The position numbers and the translations under genes are program-made. A DNA stretch of 64,000 nucleotides, taken from Ceratotherium simum simum. Its lineage: Eukaryota > Chordata > Mammalia > Perissodactyla > Rhinocerotidae. This document shows, piece by piece, positions 44,172-55,483 of this stretch; the first letter of the stretch is position 1, and the number at the start of each line of letters is the position of its first letter. The notes below the pieces were generated by a model. That model did not search any database. It saw only the letters and a list, made by a program, of their open reading frames with translations, and was not told the origin of the DNA. The stretch covers positions 13,858,279 through 13,922,278 of the forward strand of contig NW_004454207.1 in assembly GCF_000283155.1 (NCBI RefSeq). The letters run 5' to 3'.

Positions 44172-45472
44172 GTATCTTTTGATTTGTCATTTGTCTATCT
44201 TCCTTAAAATATTCTTAATCCTCACTTCTGATTCATGGGGATAATAAGTGTTTCATAATAGGAAGAAGTCCTTGGGCTTCTAAAATGAGAGACTACAAAT
44301 CACACAAAGAGCATTTATTTTCATATGCGTGATTGGATTGAAATTAATGTTTGTTCAGAATCTAAGAGGTATCATTCTAATGGCATAAGAATTTTGTTTA
44401 ATTTTCATTTAATAATGTTTATTTCTGTTTGGTTTTCTTGTTTTTGTTGTTGTTGGTTTTTGAATCACCGTCTTCCTCTGGCCAGGCAACCTGTCTCTCT
44501 ATCCAAAGCCCAATGTATGTACATTTACCCCATAGAGCTTTTCCTTATGACTCTAGCACAAAATTATCTTTTCTTCTCAATTGCTGCATGACTTAGAATT
44601 GCACCCCCCATCTGTTCTACCCCTTGAATACTCATCTACCTGAATTATAGCACTGGATTATATGCTCTTTGGTGAAACCAATCAAATCTCCCTGTTTCTT
44701 TTGTAGTTTCCATTTCTAACACAGAGCTCAAACAGGTGCATCTGACCTGATCTGATCTGATTCTAGATATCTACCTGGATTCTCCTAATCTCATGGTGTG
44801 AACAGAAGTAGTAAGATTAAAAGCTTTGTCCAGAAAGAATAGAGAGTTTCATTGATAAACAAAGGAAGAGCCTTTGAATGTCTGTACTAGACCTAAAATT
44901 GTTGAATTAATTCTTGAGCCTGAGGGTGTCCTGAATTGCCTCAAAGTGGAGTACTTTCACTAGATTTTGTTTCTTCCACCTTATGAAAATGTTCACCAAC
45001 TAATATATATTAAGTGCCATCAACTTGATGGAATCTTGTTATGAATTTTATGGAAATTGTGGAAATATGGAAATATGGGCATATTTGGTCTTTTTCCACT
45101 CCCTTTAGCTTATAAATCATCTTAATACTATTATCATGATTACACATCTTTATGGAAGATAAAGAAATATTATTTTACAGAACCTTGTTAGCTTAAAAAA
45201 AGATTTAGTAAGAACAAAATGAAGACTGCTTTCTTGAATATATTAATAACATAAAGGTACATATGACCATAGATAGGCTCTTGAGCTATGTCTAATGACA
45301 TTTGTTTTATTTCCACTAATTAGCAATCCTGATGTATTTTTGGCATTTCACATACCTTAATTGCTTTTGTGATAGCCTTCGTTTATATGCACTGATGTCA
45401 TTGCTAGAGAATTTCCCTTTAGCCCTTCAATGTCATCTCTTATACCTTCTTTATTATGCTCAAAGTGAAAAT
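44172..45472. other. No gene or clear repeat (1.3 kb)
   Basis: AT-rich DNA between LTR copies A and B. I see no gag, pol or env-like frame, so it is not the inside of a provirus. Confidence 0.5.
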
Positions 45473-45641
45473 ACTTTGTAGGGAAGAACTATTCATCTAC
45501 CCTCTAGGTCCTCCTAGCTGGTCTAAGAATTAAATTGACATGAGACAGATTAACAGAAGAAAATCAAACAAATTTAATAACATGTATACATGGGAGAAAC
45601 CCAGGAAAACTGAGTTACTCGCCAAAATGGCCAAAGCAACC

Positions 45642-45733
45642 TCTTTCTTTCTTTCTTTCTTTCTTCCTTTCTTTTTCTCTTTCTTTCTTTCTTTCTTCCT
45701 TCCTTCCTTCCTTCCTTCCTTCCTTCCTTCCTT
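45642..45733. repeat. (CTTT)n/(CTTC)n tract
   Basis: About 90 bases of cttt units grading into cttc units, directly against the ERE. On the SINE strand this is a purine tail (gaaa/gaag), so it is probably the expanded A-rich tail of the ERE. Confidence 0.9.
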
Positions 45734-46153
45734 GAGGAAGATCAGCCCTGAGCTAACATCCAATGCCAATCCTCCTCTTTTTGCTGAGGAAGATTGGCCC
45801 TGGGCTAACATCTGTGCCCATCTTCCTCTACTTTATANNNNNNNNNNNNNNNNNNNNNNNNNNNNNNNNNNNNNNNNNNNNNNNNNNNNNNNNNNNNNNN
45901 NNNNNNNNNNNNNNNNNNNNNNNNNNNNNNNNNNNNNAGCCCTGAGCTAACATCCGATGCCAATCCTCCTCTTTTTGCTGAGGAAGATTGGCCCTGGGCT
46001 AACATCTGTGCCCATCTTCCTCTACTTTATATGGGACGCCGCCACAGCGTGGCTTGACAAGCAGTGCGTCGGTACCTGGAATCCGAACCTGTGAACCCTG
46101 GGCCGCCGAAGCGGTGCCCGTGCACTTAACCGCTACACCACTGGGCCAGCCCC
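45734..46153 (-). repeat. ERE SINE (one or two copies) with assembly gap
   Basis: To the left of the gap lie two body modules in reverse, stopping at 'ctctactttata'. To the right the same two modules appear again, followed by a complete head ending 'ctgggccagcccc'. The flanking words ccaaagcaac (45631-45640) and tcaaagccac (46154-46163) match at 8 of 10 and may be the target duplication. If the gap is an artefact this is a single normal ERE; otherwise it is a nested or duplicated pair. Confidence 0.85.
45838..45937. other. Assembly gap (100 N), flanked by 94-base near-identical ends
   Basis: Exactly 100 Ns. Bases 45744-45837 and 45938-46031 are the same 94-base text except for one a/g difference near the 19th position. 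Confidence 0.99.
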
Positions 46154-46574
46154 TCAAAGCCACGACTTTAAATACCATCTAGTTAAAGACAAAGGAGGAT
46201 GTTGGGAGTAGTGGTTTGGGACTTCAAAGGGGAGGAAGGCAATTCACATGGAGATGGAAAAGCAAATGTTTGGTAAACAAATGTTTGCCATACCTTGCAA
46301 AAACAATGGGACATGTGGAAGACTTTGATTAGGTGGGCCTTGCTAGGTTCCTCCCTGTCTACCCACCCCAGTTTGTGTTATAGTATAGTTATCTGTGATG
46401 ATAGCTCCTCCCTGGAGCAGGCCTTCTATCTTAAATTCTTTTAGGCAGTTAGGGTGAAGGTCAAAGTTTCTTTCTGAGTCCTTTGTTCTTGAAAATAATC
46501 AAGCCAAAGAGACACATTTTGGGATTGCAAATTCTGGTCTCCCACAACTTCCTCAAGGTAGTTTTCAATATCGT

Positions 46575-47570
46575 ATCTCTTAGTTATTGCTGTCACCCCA
46601 GAACTTAGGGCTTAAAACAAAAGTCATTTATTACTTCTTTATCGTCTGTGGTTCAGACTGGATGTTGGCTTATCTGAGCTGGGATCAGCCAAGTGGGTCT
46701 GCTGCTCTCTGCAGGGCTCACTCTCATGTCTGTGGCCAAGGCTGGGACTTGACTAATCCAGACTGAACTTGGCTGAGGGGCTCTGATCCACATGTCTCTA
46801 ATCCTCTTCCTTGGACCAGTGGAGTAACTGGCCATGTCCTTGAGAGTATTCAGGGCAGGCCACCCCAGAATGTGCCACTTTGGCATGTGGATTATTTCAA
46901 GCTGAAGACAATCTGGGCCCAGCCAACTCAGGAAGAGCTTTTTACCTCCCCTTTCACTGCCTAAAAGAATTTAGAAAGAGGACCTGTACCAGGAAGAGAG
47001 CTATTTCCAGAGATAGCTTTTTATATCAGAAAGACTTATCTGCATGGCACGGCAAATGCTTGTTTACCAATCATTTGCTCTTCTCACCTTCCTGTGACTT
47101 GTCTTCCTCCCCTTTGAAGCCCAAGACCCTATTCCCTTCTCTTTAGCTCCGGATGGTATATAAGCCTCAATTGTCTGACTGCCAAGGAGTCTCATGTCTT
47201 TGCGGGGCTCCCATATGTATGAAATTAAATATGTTTTTCTCCTGGTAATCTGTCTTATTTCAATTTAATTATTAGACCAGCCAAGGAACCTATAAGGGAA
47301 GAAGGGAAAATTTTTCTTCCCCAACATCCTTCTCTTGGCAATGCACAAGTTTGAGAACAACCTACTTCTCAAGCACTTTTCCAAGTGTCTGCTTGTGTCA
47401 CATCTGCAAACATCTCAATGTCAAAACAAATCAAATGGCTGAACCAAGAATCAAGTGGCAGGGAAATATTCTCCATATCTTAATGGGAGGAACTGTAAAG
47501 TCACATGGCAAAAGATGTGGCTACAGGGAGGGGTGAAGAATTAGCACCATTGATTAAATCTACTAGAGTG
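46575..47570 (+). repeat. Old LTR-like repeat split by LTR copy C
   Basis: The left part (46575-46840) has 'cttagggcttaaaacaaaag' and 'gatgttggcttatctgagct'. The right part (47331-47570) has 'aatgggaggaactgtaaagt', 'cacatggcaaaagatgtggc' and 'ggtgaagaattagcacc'. It is the same family as 30790 and 32036. Confidence 0.6.
46837..47330 (+). mobile_element. ERV1-like LTR, copy C, perfect 4-base duplication
   Basis: The LTR is 46841-47326 (486 bp), with tcct at 46837-46840 and 47327-47330. It begins tgagagtattcagggc and has 'ccactttggcatgtggatta' in U3, a TATA-like ggtatataagcc near 47155, 'gaaattaaatatg' as the polyadenylation signal, and the end 'tcttccccaaca'. It is the most diverged of the four copies, especially in R, and may be a separate subfamily. 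Confidence 0.85.
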
Positions 47571-47876
47571 CCTTTTATTTTGACTACCCAAATATATTAT
47601 TCATGTGTTTCTCTCAAGATAAATTCCAAACCTTGTTCCCAGAATCATTTTTACCTAAATAAGCTTACTTAAAGTAAGGGTTAATTTATCCAAGGCTTAT
47701 GCTCTGCAAGTTGGCCTCCCATAAAAAGAGATGGTCTGCAAACCTCTATGGTAATTAGTTACGACCCAGTGCAGATGACAGTCAATCCAGGTCAATTGCA
47801 AGGCTGCCTTAGATTCCTGCCACCACTCATCCACCACCCATGTAAGGAGAGTGATAGTTGCTTCCACAAGTGTGAT
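47571..47876. other. No gene or clear repeat
   Basis: About 300 bases, nothing recognised. Confidence 0.4.
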
Positions 47877-48560
47877 GGTGTTGCTGAACCAGGTTTGTCT
47901 TGCCTGTTGCACAATTATACCAATCACTGAGACAACAAGTATGCAGCAGAGAAAGGGTTTTTATTCATGAGGCAGCCAAGCAAGGAGATGGGAGAATGAA
48001 TCTCAAATCCACCTCCTGGAAAATGGAGACTAGGGATATTCATGGGCTAGGGGGCCAGGTGGTCTGAAGTATGGGAATAGATGATTGGAGGAAAGGAAGA
48101 GTGAGGTATTTTGATCACCTACACAAGTGTAGTCAAGCTTCATGGCTCTTCATAGGACACATGTTCACAAGATGGTGATGTTACCATGATTTGAGGGTGG
48201 AATTTTCGGCTCCTTAATGTCAAAGGGCCTCCTATTGGTCATCCACGCAGGCCCAGTTGATAAGTTGGTGGTCTTAACCAGCCTGAACTGGACAAGGAGT
48301 CGACCCCACTCTCAGTTCCTGAAAAATTCAAGCACCCATTACCATAGTGACCCAAGTGTCAGAGATGTTATCTATAGGATGGGTTTTAGTAATGCATTAT
48401 CTAACTACTTTTTCAAACAGACAACTAACTAAGTATAGTTAAAGCAAGTTGGCCCCTGGTTTCAATGGCTGAATCCTGCTGCTAGTTTTCAGTCATTTAG
48501 CTGCAACCACAGGCTTAGACCCCAACACCCTGACCCAACTAGTGAAGATCCTAGTGCTTC
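47877..48560 (-). mobile_element. Probable ERV LTR, antisense
   Basis: 'gcagcagagaaagggttttt' then attcatgaggcagcc has the look of a reverse-strand LTR R region (a poly-A signal on the other strand as ttttattcatg), followed by a long U3-like part with 'ggtcatccacgcaggcccag'. Ends and target duplication are not resolved. Confidence 0.5.
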
Positions 48561-49079
48561 ATCCAATCATTAATGCTGAGCAGACAGGACAAAGTTGAAG
48601 GCAAGGTTTTGGTAAGTCATATTACTATTATATTCTGGCTTCTGATTACACTTAGACAGGGGCTGGTGCTTCCCTAATCAGGCTTAGAATCTGACATCTA
48701 GCCCTGTTGGATTTCCATGGGCTACCCTAGGATGAATGGGCAATGGGGGACCTGCATATCTGCTACTGATCTTTTCTCTGAGTTGTTCACAAAGAACACT
48801 GCTCCAACTTGTCTGGTGTAGGTGCTGCTTGGCCGTTTGCCCTTGTTTGCACATCTCTCTTAGTCTCCATGTTACTCTCTATTAAGACAAAGCTCATGTC
48901 ATTTTCTCTCTGGACTCTATTCTTGATGAATACATTGGTCCCTGTGGTATTGTGATTTATAATAGGAAATATATTTTTGATCTTCACCTCTGTTCCTGGC
49001 TCACAGCTCCTAAATCCCTTGTAATTTCCTCAGCCATAAGAGCAATAGGAGAATCTTTTGTTATAATATTTGGTCTTTT
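48561..49079. other. No gene or clear repeat
   Basis: About 520 bases; nothing recognised. Confidence 0.4.
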
Positions 49080-49880
49080 GTCCTCAAAAAGCTCCAGTTC
49101 CTGAAATAGCCCCAGAGTGATGAAGGTGAAAAGAGTGTCTCGTTATTTGTAACAAGTTCCTTTCAACCACACCTGAATTTATGTTAATGAGGTGACTCTT
49201 GGAAAGCCCTTAAAGGTGGGGGCTGGTTGCCAGGGGAACCAACCATGTGATTAGAGGGTTGGAACTTTTAACCCCACCTCCTGGCCTCCGGGGAGAGGAG
49301 AGGGACTGGAAATTGAATCAACCATCAATGACCAATGATTTAATCAATCATGCCTACATAATGAAGCCTCCATAAAAACCCAAGAGGATGGGGTTTGGGA
49401 AGTGTCCAAGTTGGTGAACAGGAACGCATCCTTATGCTGGGAGAGCGGCACACCCCAAACTCCATGAGGACAGAAAGAAGCTCCTGTTCTCAGGACCCTT
49501 CCAGACCTCGCCCTATGTATCTCTTCATCTGGCTGTTCATTCAGTTCCTTTGTAATACACTGGTAAGCTAATATGCAGACAGTTTTCCTGAGTTCTGTGA
49601 GCTGCTGTAGCAAATTAATCTAACCCAAGGAGGGCATCACGGTTACCTCTGATTTATAGCTGGTTGGTCAGAAGCACCTGGATTTGTGTTTGGCATCTGA
49701 AATTGGGTAAGGGGGAGCAGTCTTCTAGGACTGAACACTTAACCTGTGGGATTTGATGCTATCTCTAAGTAGATAGAGTCAGAATTGAGTTAAATTGTAG
49801 GACACGGAGCTGGTGTGGAAGAATTGCTTGCTGTGTGGAGAAACCCACACAGGTGGTGGCAGAAGTGAAGTAGTGTTGTA
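49080..49880 (+). mobile_element. ERV LTR and start of internal region
   Basis: The order 'gtgactcttggaaagccctt', 'caatgaccaatgatttaatc', 'atgaagcctccataaaaacc', 'ttctgtgagctgctgtagca', 'taacctgtgggatttgatgc', 'aattgagttaaattgtagga' and 'ggtggcagaagtgaag' follows a common mammalian ERV LTR running into its primer-binding region. The TATA-like word is 'cataaaaaccc'. No viral gene frame follows. Boundaries are approximate. Confidence 0.7.
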
Positions 49881-52800
49881 GTCGAGTATTGACAGTAGAG
49901 GAGACACACAGGAGTGTGTTCTCCCCTAATATCTGTAATCTGAACCCTAAAGTTTTCAGTTTTACCACCTAGAGTGCCATCTTCCTTCCATGATAATTGG
50001 GGTCTGGAGTCACTTCCATCAAAACTTTTGCTCACTCTCTCATGCTCCAAAGACCTCTTGAAATTTCATGTTTAATACAGAACCTTGTATTAGTGAGTTT
50101 CTAGGTGAGTCACACAACCAAAGACATGACCTTTTGTGTTCTGCAGTAAGCAACACTTAACCTGTATCCATTGTCAACAATTCTTACCTTGTATCCCCTC
50201 TACTGTGATTGTTAAATATTCAAGGACAATGTATTAAGTACGTGTCAATATTAATATTCCTCATTTTTAAAATGTAAAGCTCTAGAGGACATAGACTGTG
50301 TATGTGGCTATTATATCACCCTGTGTGTGTCTGAATTATCATTTGAAGAAGTTGAGCACAGCTGGGAGCAGACTCTTGACTTTCTAACATTCAGTTCTAT
50401 CTTTTCCTGGTTAGATTGTCTGTCTGATTTATTTTTATTTTAATAGAAATGACTTGGAGTAGAACTAGGAAGTGAACATTGAGAAACAGCTCTTGAGTAA
50501 CAAAGAAATTTTTTCCAGAAACCGTAAAATCTTATTAATTCTGACAAGACTGTGCTGGAATTGAAGCAGCCTTTTCCTGGCCACTTCACACTGTCTCTAT
50601 CTGCCTTTACCGAACTCGTGGGCTCTGTATTTTAGTGCTTGAGCACAACCACTTCACTCTGTTCTATTGCTGTTGCATTTAAGGGTCTGGTTTTCTCAAA
50701 CAAGTTCCAAAATTGCTGACGATGGGAACTCTCATATTGACATTCTCCTTGTCCCCTTCTTGTCATTGTCTAAGTGCTATAGCACAGCAAGTCTCTTAAG
50801 ATGTCATTATGAATGAAAGGAATTAATGAGAAAGAGAGGAGGTATAGTAAAAAGAAGTACATGATATGAAAGAGGAGTCCTCCCATCCTCATTCTATTTC
50901 TTTCTTTAGATATGAGAGCATTCTTTTCTCCCATCATCCCCTTTGAAATTTCACACAATCCATCCCTCTCCCTTCAGGCACTCCTCTTACAAATCTTTTA
51001 TCACCTACTCTAACTTTTCAATCCCATGCAGTCTAGGACTATAATCCTAAATGAAGCTCTGATGATGATTTTGTATATGTAGGCCTTTCTTGATAGCCAA
51101 TTTCCTTAAAAGAAATAAGAAGTTTTGTTAATCAGTATGGCTTTAGGCCTGCTAAGAGGGGCCCCTGAACTGGGCCCCACAATTTAGAGGGCTCCACTCT
51201 GGCCTTCCTCCAGCTGTGCCCTCTCATGAGGAGAGAAGTCTGTGGGCCAGAGGAGGCATGCCTACTTAGAACCCGCACTCCTTCATGTATACTACGCTCC
51301 AGCTACCCAGGACCCCAGAGTGTTAAAGAGCCCCCTGCTTGCATTGAGGGCCTGCATGGTCATCTTCTCAAGTTCACCCTCTTGAGGGCAGATGATGACA
51401 CCAGAATACACACATAGGCCCAAGGAATAGCCAAAAGGTGACTGTGGGGGTTTGGGGCAGACCTGAGGTATGCAGGCTTGGGTGTCCACACACGTGGGTA
51501 CAAGTTTACAGCATAGAATGGGGAGAAGTCAGGAGAGAGAAAGGAGCAGGCCACAGGCTTTTCCATGTGGCCATGATCTTGCTCAAGGACACTCAGAATT
51601 CTAAATCCAAACCTGGGCTTTCAGGTTCTTCCAAAGACACGTGATAAGTGAGCGTCCATGGATATTCTTGCTCCAATCCTGCAAATGTTAGGGAAGTATC
51701 TGTCAGCAATAATCCAAAAATTCCATGTGTGTCTTTTTTCTTTTATCTGCCTATGTTTTCCTTCTTGTTAAATGGTGGTCACAAACACTGCTCTTTGAAA
51801 GTAATGGGATTACATTGTCAGCCAGGCTTTTCTTCAATGAGATGTGTCAGCGCCCCAGGTGTCTGTAAAGACCTTGTTTAGACAAATCATCTTTTCACTT
51901 CACTCCAGGATAGCTTATGAAAATAATGAACACTTGCATGGCTTCCACTGGTAATCTGATCATTTATGAACAGTGATTGAGAAAAACAAATGATTTCTTC
52001 CATTAAACTATTTTAGAATTTTAGGTTGTTTGAGTTAACTGGCATTTCGTATGCGTGTTAAAGAGTGAGTTTTTAGCAATGTGTAAAAGGATCTTTACCC
52101 ATGGTATTTAAAAAGATATAAGAAACGATAGCTCACACAAACATAAGGAAAAAGGAAAAGACAAAGCAAGAGGTGCCATTTGGTAAAAATGACTTAGAGA
52201 CAAAGCTGTCCACTCACCTTGAGTGGAAAGCTCTATGAAAAATCTCTCGGTTCTAACATTAGGTCCAGCTATACATAAGCGATTACGTTACTGACCTTCC
52301 TATTCAGTAGTTACAAAGTTAGTCTCACTCAATTGAATTTTTATTATTATTTTGTCACTGTCCTCGATCTTTAGAGAGAATAATTTTTTTCCCCTCCTTC
52401 CATCGCATCAATTTTTCCCCTAGCACATTTTGTTCTAGGGAAATGTTTTATGGCATTATCGCTGGGTTCTTTCATTCTAAAGTGGGAAGCATTGTAGTTG
52501 ATTCATCTTTGTCTTGTCAAACACTTCACTCATCTCGACATTTGCAGAAGGCTTCAAAGGTGTGTCTTCTATTAGTAATATTAAATTGCAATTGCTCTCA
52601 TAATTTTCAATAGAGTTTGAATAGGATGCAGAAAATTACTAGAATATCTGATTTTGGCATTTGTTAACTGAATGATGCATTGTCAACAACCTTGGCTTTT
52701 TGTTCTATTATGTTCAATGGAGAAAGAAAAGCTCTCTGGAAATAATATCACTTTCTTTAGAGCAGACATGAATAGACAGTATATGCGGTGTTGACTTTGA

Positions 52801-52925
52801 TTTCTATACATCTCTGGGCTTTACATGGTAGGCACCAAGTACACCAGGTGGTTCAGACATCTCTTGACCCCTCCCTACAACCCAACATGGACCTCCTCAT
52901 AAAATAGTATCTAAATTAGAACAGC
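49881..52925. other. Repeat-poor interval, no gene seen (3 kb)
   Basis: The longest stretch without a repeat that I can name. A slightly GC-richer patch lies at 51140-51620. Frames of 60-90 codons are scattered on both strands without domains. It may hold conserved non-coding DNA; that cannot be judged from one sequence. Confidence 0.45.
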
Positions 52926-53150
52926 AACCTTGAGAAATTCTTGTTACATATATAAAATATTCATAGCAGTATTTTTTGTTTTAATAAAATATTGAGAAAA
53001 ACCTAAAAACCCATCAATTGGAAAAAAAATACTGTGATATAGTCATACAATGGATTACTGGACAGCAATGAGAAGGAACTAACTAAAACTATGTGCACTA
53101 ATGTGGACAAATCTCAAAAGCATATTAAGAAAAAAGCAATTTGCAAAGGG
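52926..53150 (+). mobile_element. L1 ORF2 fragment
   Basis: 'attcatagcagtattttttg', 'aacccatcaattggaaaaaa', 'acaatggattactggacagc' and 'gacaaatctcaaaagcatat' follow the L1 ORF2 end with many changes. Both ends are truncated. Confidence 0.75.
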
Positions 53151-53184
53151 AAGCTCACAGTACGTGCGGTTGGCATTGCTCCTC

Positions 53185-53545
53185 TTCCTTAACATCTAGT
53201 TCCTCTCTCCTATGGGGAACATGGGAGGATTTTATTTTATTTCCCTGTTCCCTTGAAGTTTGGTGTGGCCAAACGTGACAGAATTTGGCTAATAAAATGT
53301 GAGTAGCAGTGACGTCCACCACTTTGTGGAAGCATTTAAGTGCTGCTTGTTGGTGCAAGACTCTCTTCTCCCCTGCACTGGTGACTGTGGAGGCGTATGT
53401 TACGTGGAGGTGTGATGTGAGTCACCACATGGGGGACAGCTACCCTGAGGAGTTGCCTGGATCTGCAGCAGACTTGGAGTGAGAAATAAACCTTTGTTGT
53501 TTTAAGCCACTAAGATTGTTCTGCTGAGTGTTGGGGAATCTGAAT
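53185..53545 (+). mobile_element. Old LTR-like repeat
   Basis: 'gttcccttgaagtttggtgt', 'ggccaaacgtgacagaattt', 'aatgtgagtagcagtgacgt' and 'gagaaataaacctttgttgt' with 'tttaagccactaagattgt' follow an abundant old mammalian LTR with its polyadenylation signal. The family name is uncertain. Confidence 0.65.
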
Positions 53546-54539
53546 GTGTATCTACCAACTTCCATTCCTCATCGGTTGAAGATGTTAAATCCCTGGCACT
53601 TCCAGGCTGCTCAAGCTCCATCACTGGATGAGCCCTCAGGGATAGAAATGGAGGAACTTGGGTGGTTTACGTGAGAAGCTGTCAGTGTACGTTTGAATTG
53701 TCTGTCTCAGCTCTGGGTGAAGGCAGAGATGGACCCAGGGAACACGGAGTAGCCTCTGCTATGGGATCAGAGTCAAATATGCACATGTGCTAGTAGTTAT
53801 TGGCACTACAGGTACATTTTGTTTTGTTTTGTTAACACTTTTTGAGGGGGTAATTATTGTATTTTGGAGATGTCAAGGAAAGAATGGCAGGTGAGCATGA
53901 AGGAACAAAATTGTGTGGGTGAAAGAGGAGAGAGAAAATTGCAGAAGGAAGCTGTAGACTGTAGACAGTGAGTGATGGAAAGAGAGTGGAGAGCGGAGAG
54001 TTGCGGGGCAGGGGTTGGTTCTCATTTCCTAGGTATAATTTTTTCAACTACCAATTAAGAGATGAGTTGTTTCTTCTTGGGCACTTTCGCTGTGTTTGTG
54101 TGTTGATATCTCCAGGAGAATTTTGACAAGTTATATATGGCCTCCAGCATCAGAAGAGTTCTCATGAGCTTAATAGTAGTGAAGCAAAACAGATCAGCAT
54201 TCCTTTCTATTAAGTTAAACTTTATCCCAAACCATTGGATCCAGATATCTTTAGACTTCATAATTTTTTAGAGTTTGGAAAAATAACATGTTTCAGATAT
54301 TTTATATTACCTAATACTTCAGGAGAGTCAGGGATCACACCACCTAATCAAATGCATTTATGCAGTAAAATGTGGAAATGTTCACACCAAGCAGGATAAA
54401 TAGAGACTATAATTAGCCTCTTATCGGTTTAAACCAGGTTTTACTGACAGATGAGTTCAGGTTGGGTCAAGTTTGGCCGGCAATAGAGTTATAAGAAAAA
54501 CATTTGTTTTCAGAGCCTAATGGATTTTCATCTCCACAC
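53546..54539. other. No gene or clear repeat (1 kb)
   Basis: Purine-rich around 53870-54010. No recognisable coding frame. Confidence 0.4.
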
Positions 54540-55285
54540 TGAATAAGTTTGATCTGTGTGTATCCAAGAGAATATTGTAGAAATGACTGTGTGTGACTTC
54601 CAAGGCTAGGTCATAAAAGACACGTGACTTCTGCCTTGTCCTTTTTCCTGGATCACTAGCTCTGGGGAAGCCAACTACTATATCATGAAGATATTCAAAC
54701 AATCAGGCACGTGAATAAGGAACTTTGGAAGCAGATCTTCCAGCCCCAGTCAAACTTTCTGATGACTTCAGTTCTGGCCAACATCCTAATGAAAGACTTG
54801 GAGCCAGAACCACCTCACTAAGCTGCATCTAGATTTCTGACCCACAGAAACTATGTAAGATAATCAAGTTTATTGTTTTAAACTCCTAGGTTTTTTACAC
54901 AGCAATAGATAACTAATATAGATTTTGCTATCTGGAAGTAGAGGGCTGCCATAACAAAAACCTAAATGTGGGAGTGGCTTTGGAACTGGGCAATGGCTGC
55001 AAGCTGGTAGGATTTTGAGGGAGTGTTCGTGAAATCACAGGCATGTGAGTAAAGTACTTTAGAAACAGATCCTCCAGCCCCAGTCAAGCCTTCAGATGAC
55101 TGCAGCCCCAGCTGACATATTAAATGCAGCCTCACAGACATTTGGAGTCAGAACCACCCAGCTAAGACATTCCTGAATTCCTGACCCGCAGAAACTGTGT
55201 GAAATAATAAATAGTCATTGCTATTTTCAGTGGCAAGATTTTGGGATAATTCGTTATGCAATAATGAGTGATTAACATATACAGT
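54540..55285 (+). mobile_element. MaLR remnant: LTR, short internal piece, LTR
   Basis: The first LTR (about 54540-54920) has 'cttccaaggctaggtcataa', 'agatcttccagccccagtca', 'gacccacagaaactatgtaa' and the end 'gcaatagataactaata'. It runs straight into MaLR internal start words ('tctggaagtagagggctgcc', 'gggagtggctttggaactgg', 54928-54985). A second LTR part (about 55040-55285) repeats 'cagatcctccagccccagtc' and 'gacccgcagaaactgtgtga'. The internal region is about 120 bases, so nearly all of it has been deleted. Confidence 0.68.
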
Positions 55286-55483
55286 AAGAAATAAGATCAA
55301 AGATATGAACTGATACTTAAAAATCATAGACCTCATGGTAGTTCTCTAATAGCTATAAATTATAGTTACTAAATTTTTACTTTCTGTTGTCAAGAAAATA
55401 TTTGCCACATGTTTGCTTATAATATGTATAGTTTTCATAAAACTCAGACATTTTTTATAGTGCTTAGATTAAAAAGTATTTGG
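55286..55483. other. Unassigned short interval
   Basis: About 200 AT-rich bases. Confidence 0.4.

Larger units (their letters stand above)
45473..46550 (-). mobile_element. ERV1-like LTR, copy B, carrying a CTTT tract, an ERE and a gap
   Basis: The LTR is 45477-46546, flanked by an exact actt at 45473-45476 and 46547-46550. It aligns with copy A along its whole length except for the block 45641-46153. The private duplication shows it is a solo LTR of its own and not the partner of copy A. Confidence 0.88.

Noticed and set aside
45530..46005. Frames with long lysine/glutamate or serine/phenylalanine runs
   Set aside because: They translate the CTTT tract, the ERE and the N gap.
43610..46546. 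A single provirus bounded by LTR copies A and B
   Set aside because: B has its own exact actt duplication, the outer flanks of the pair do not match, and the 1.3 kb between shows no viral gene remnant.
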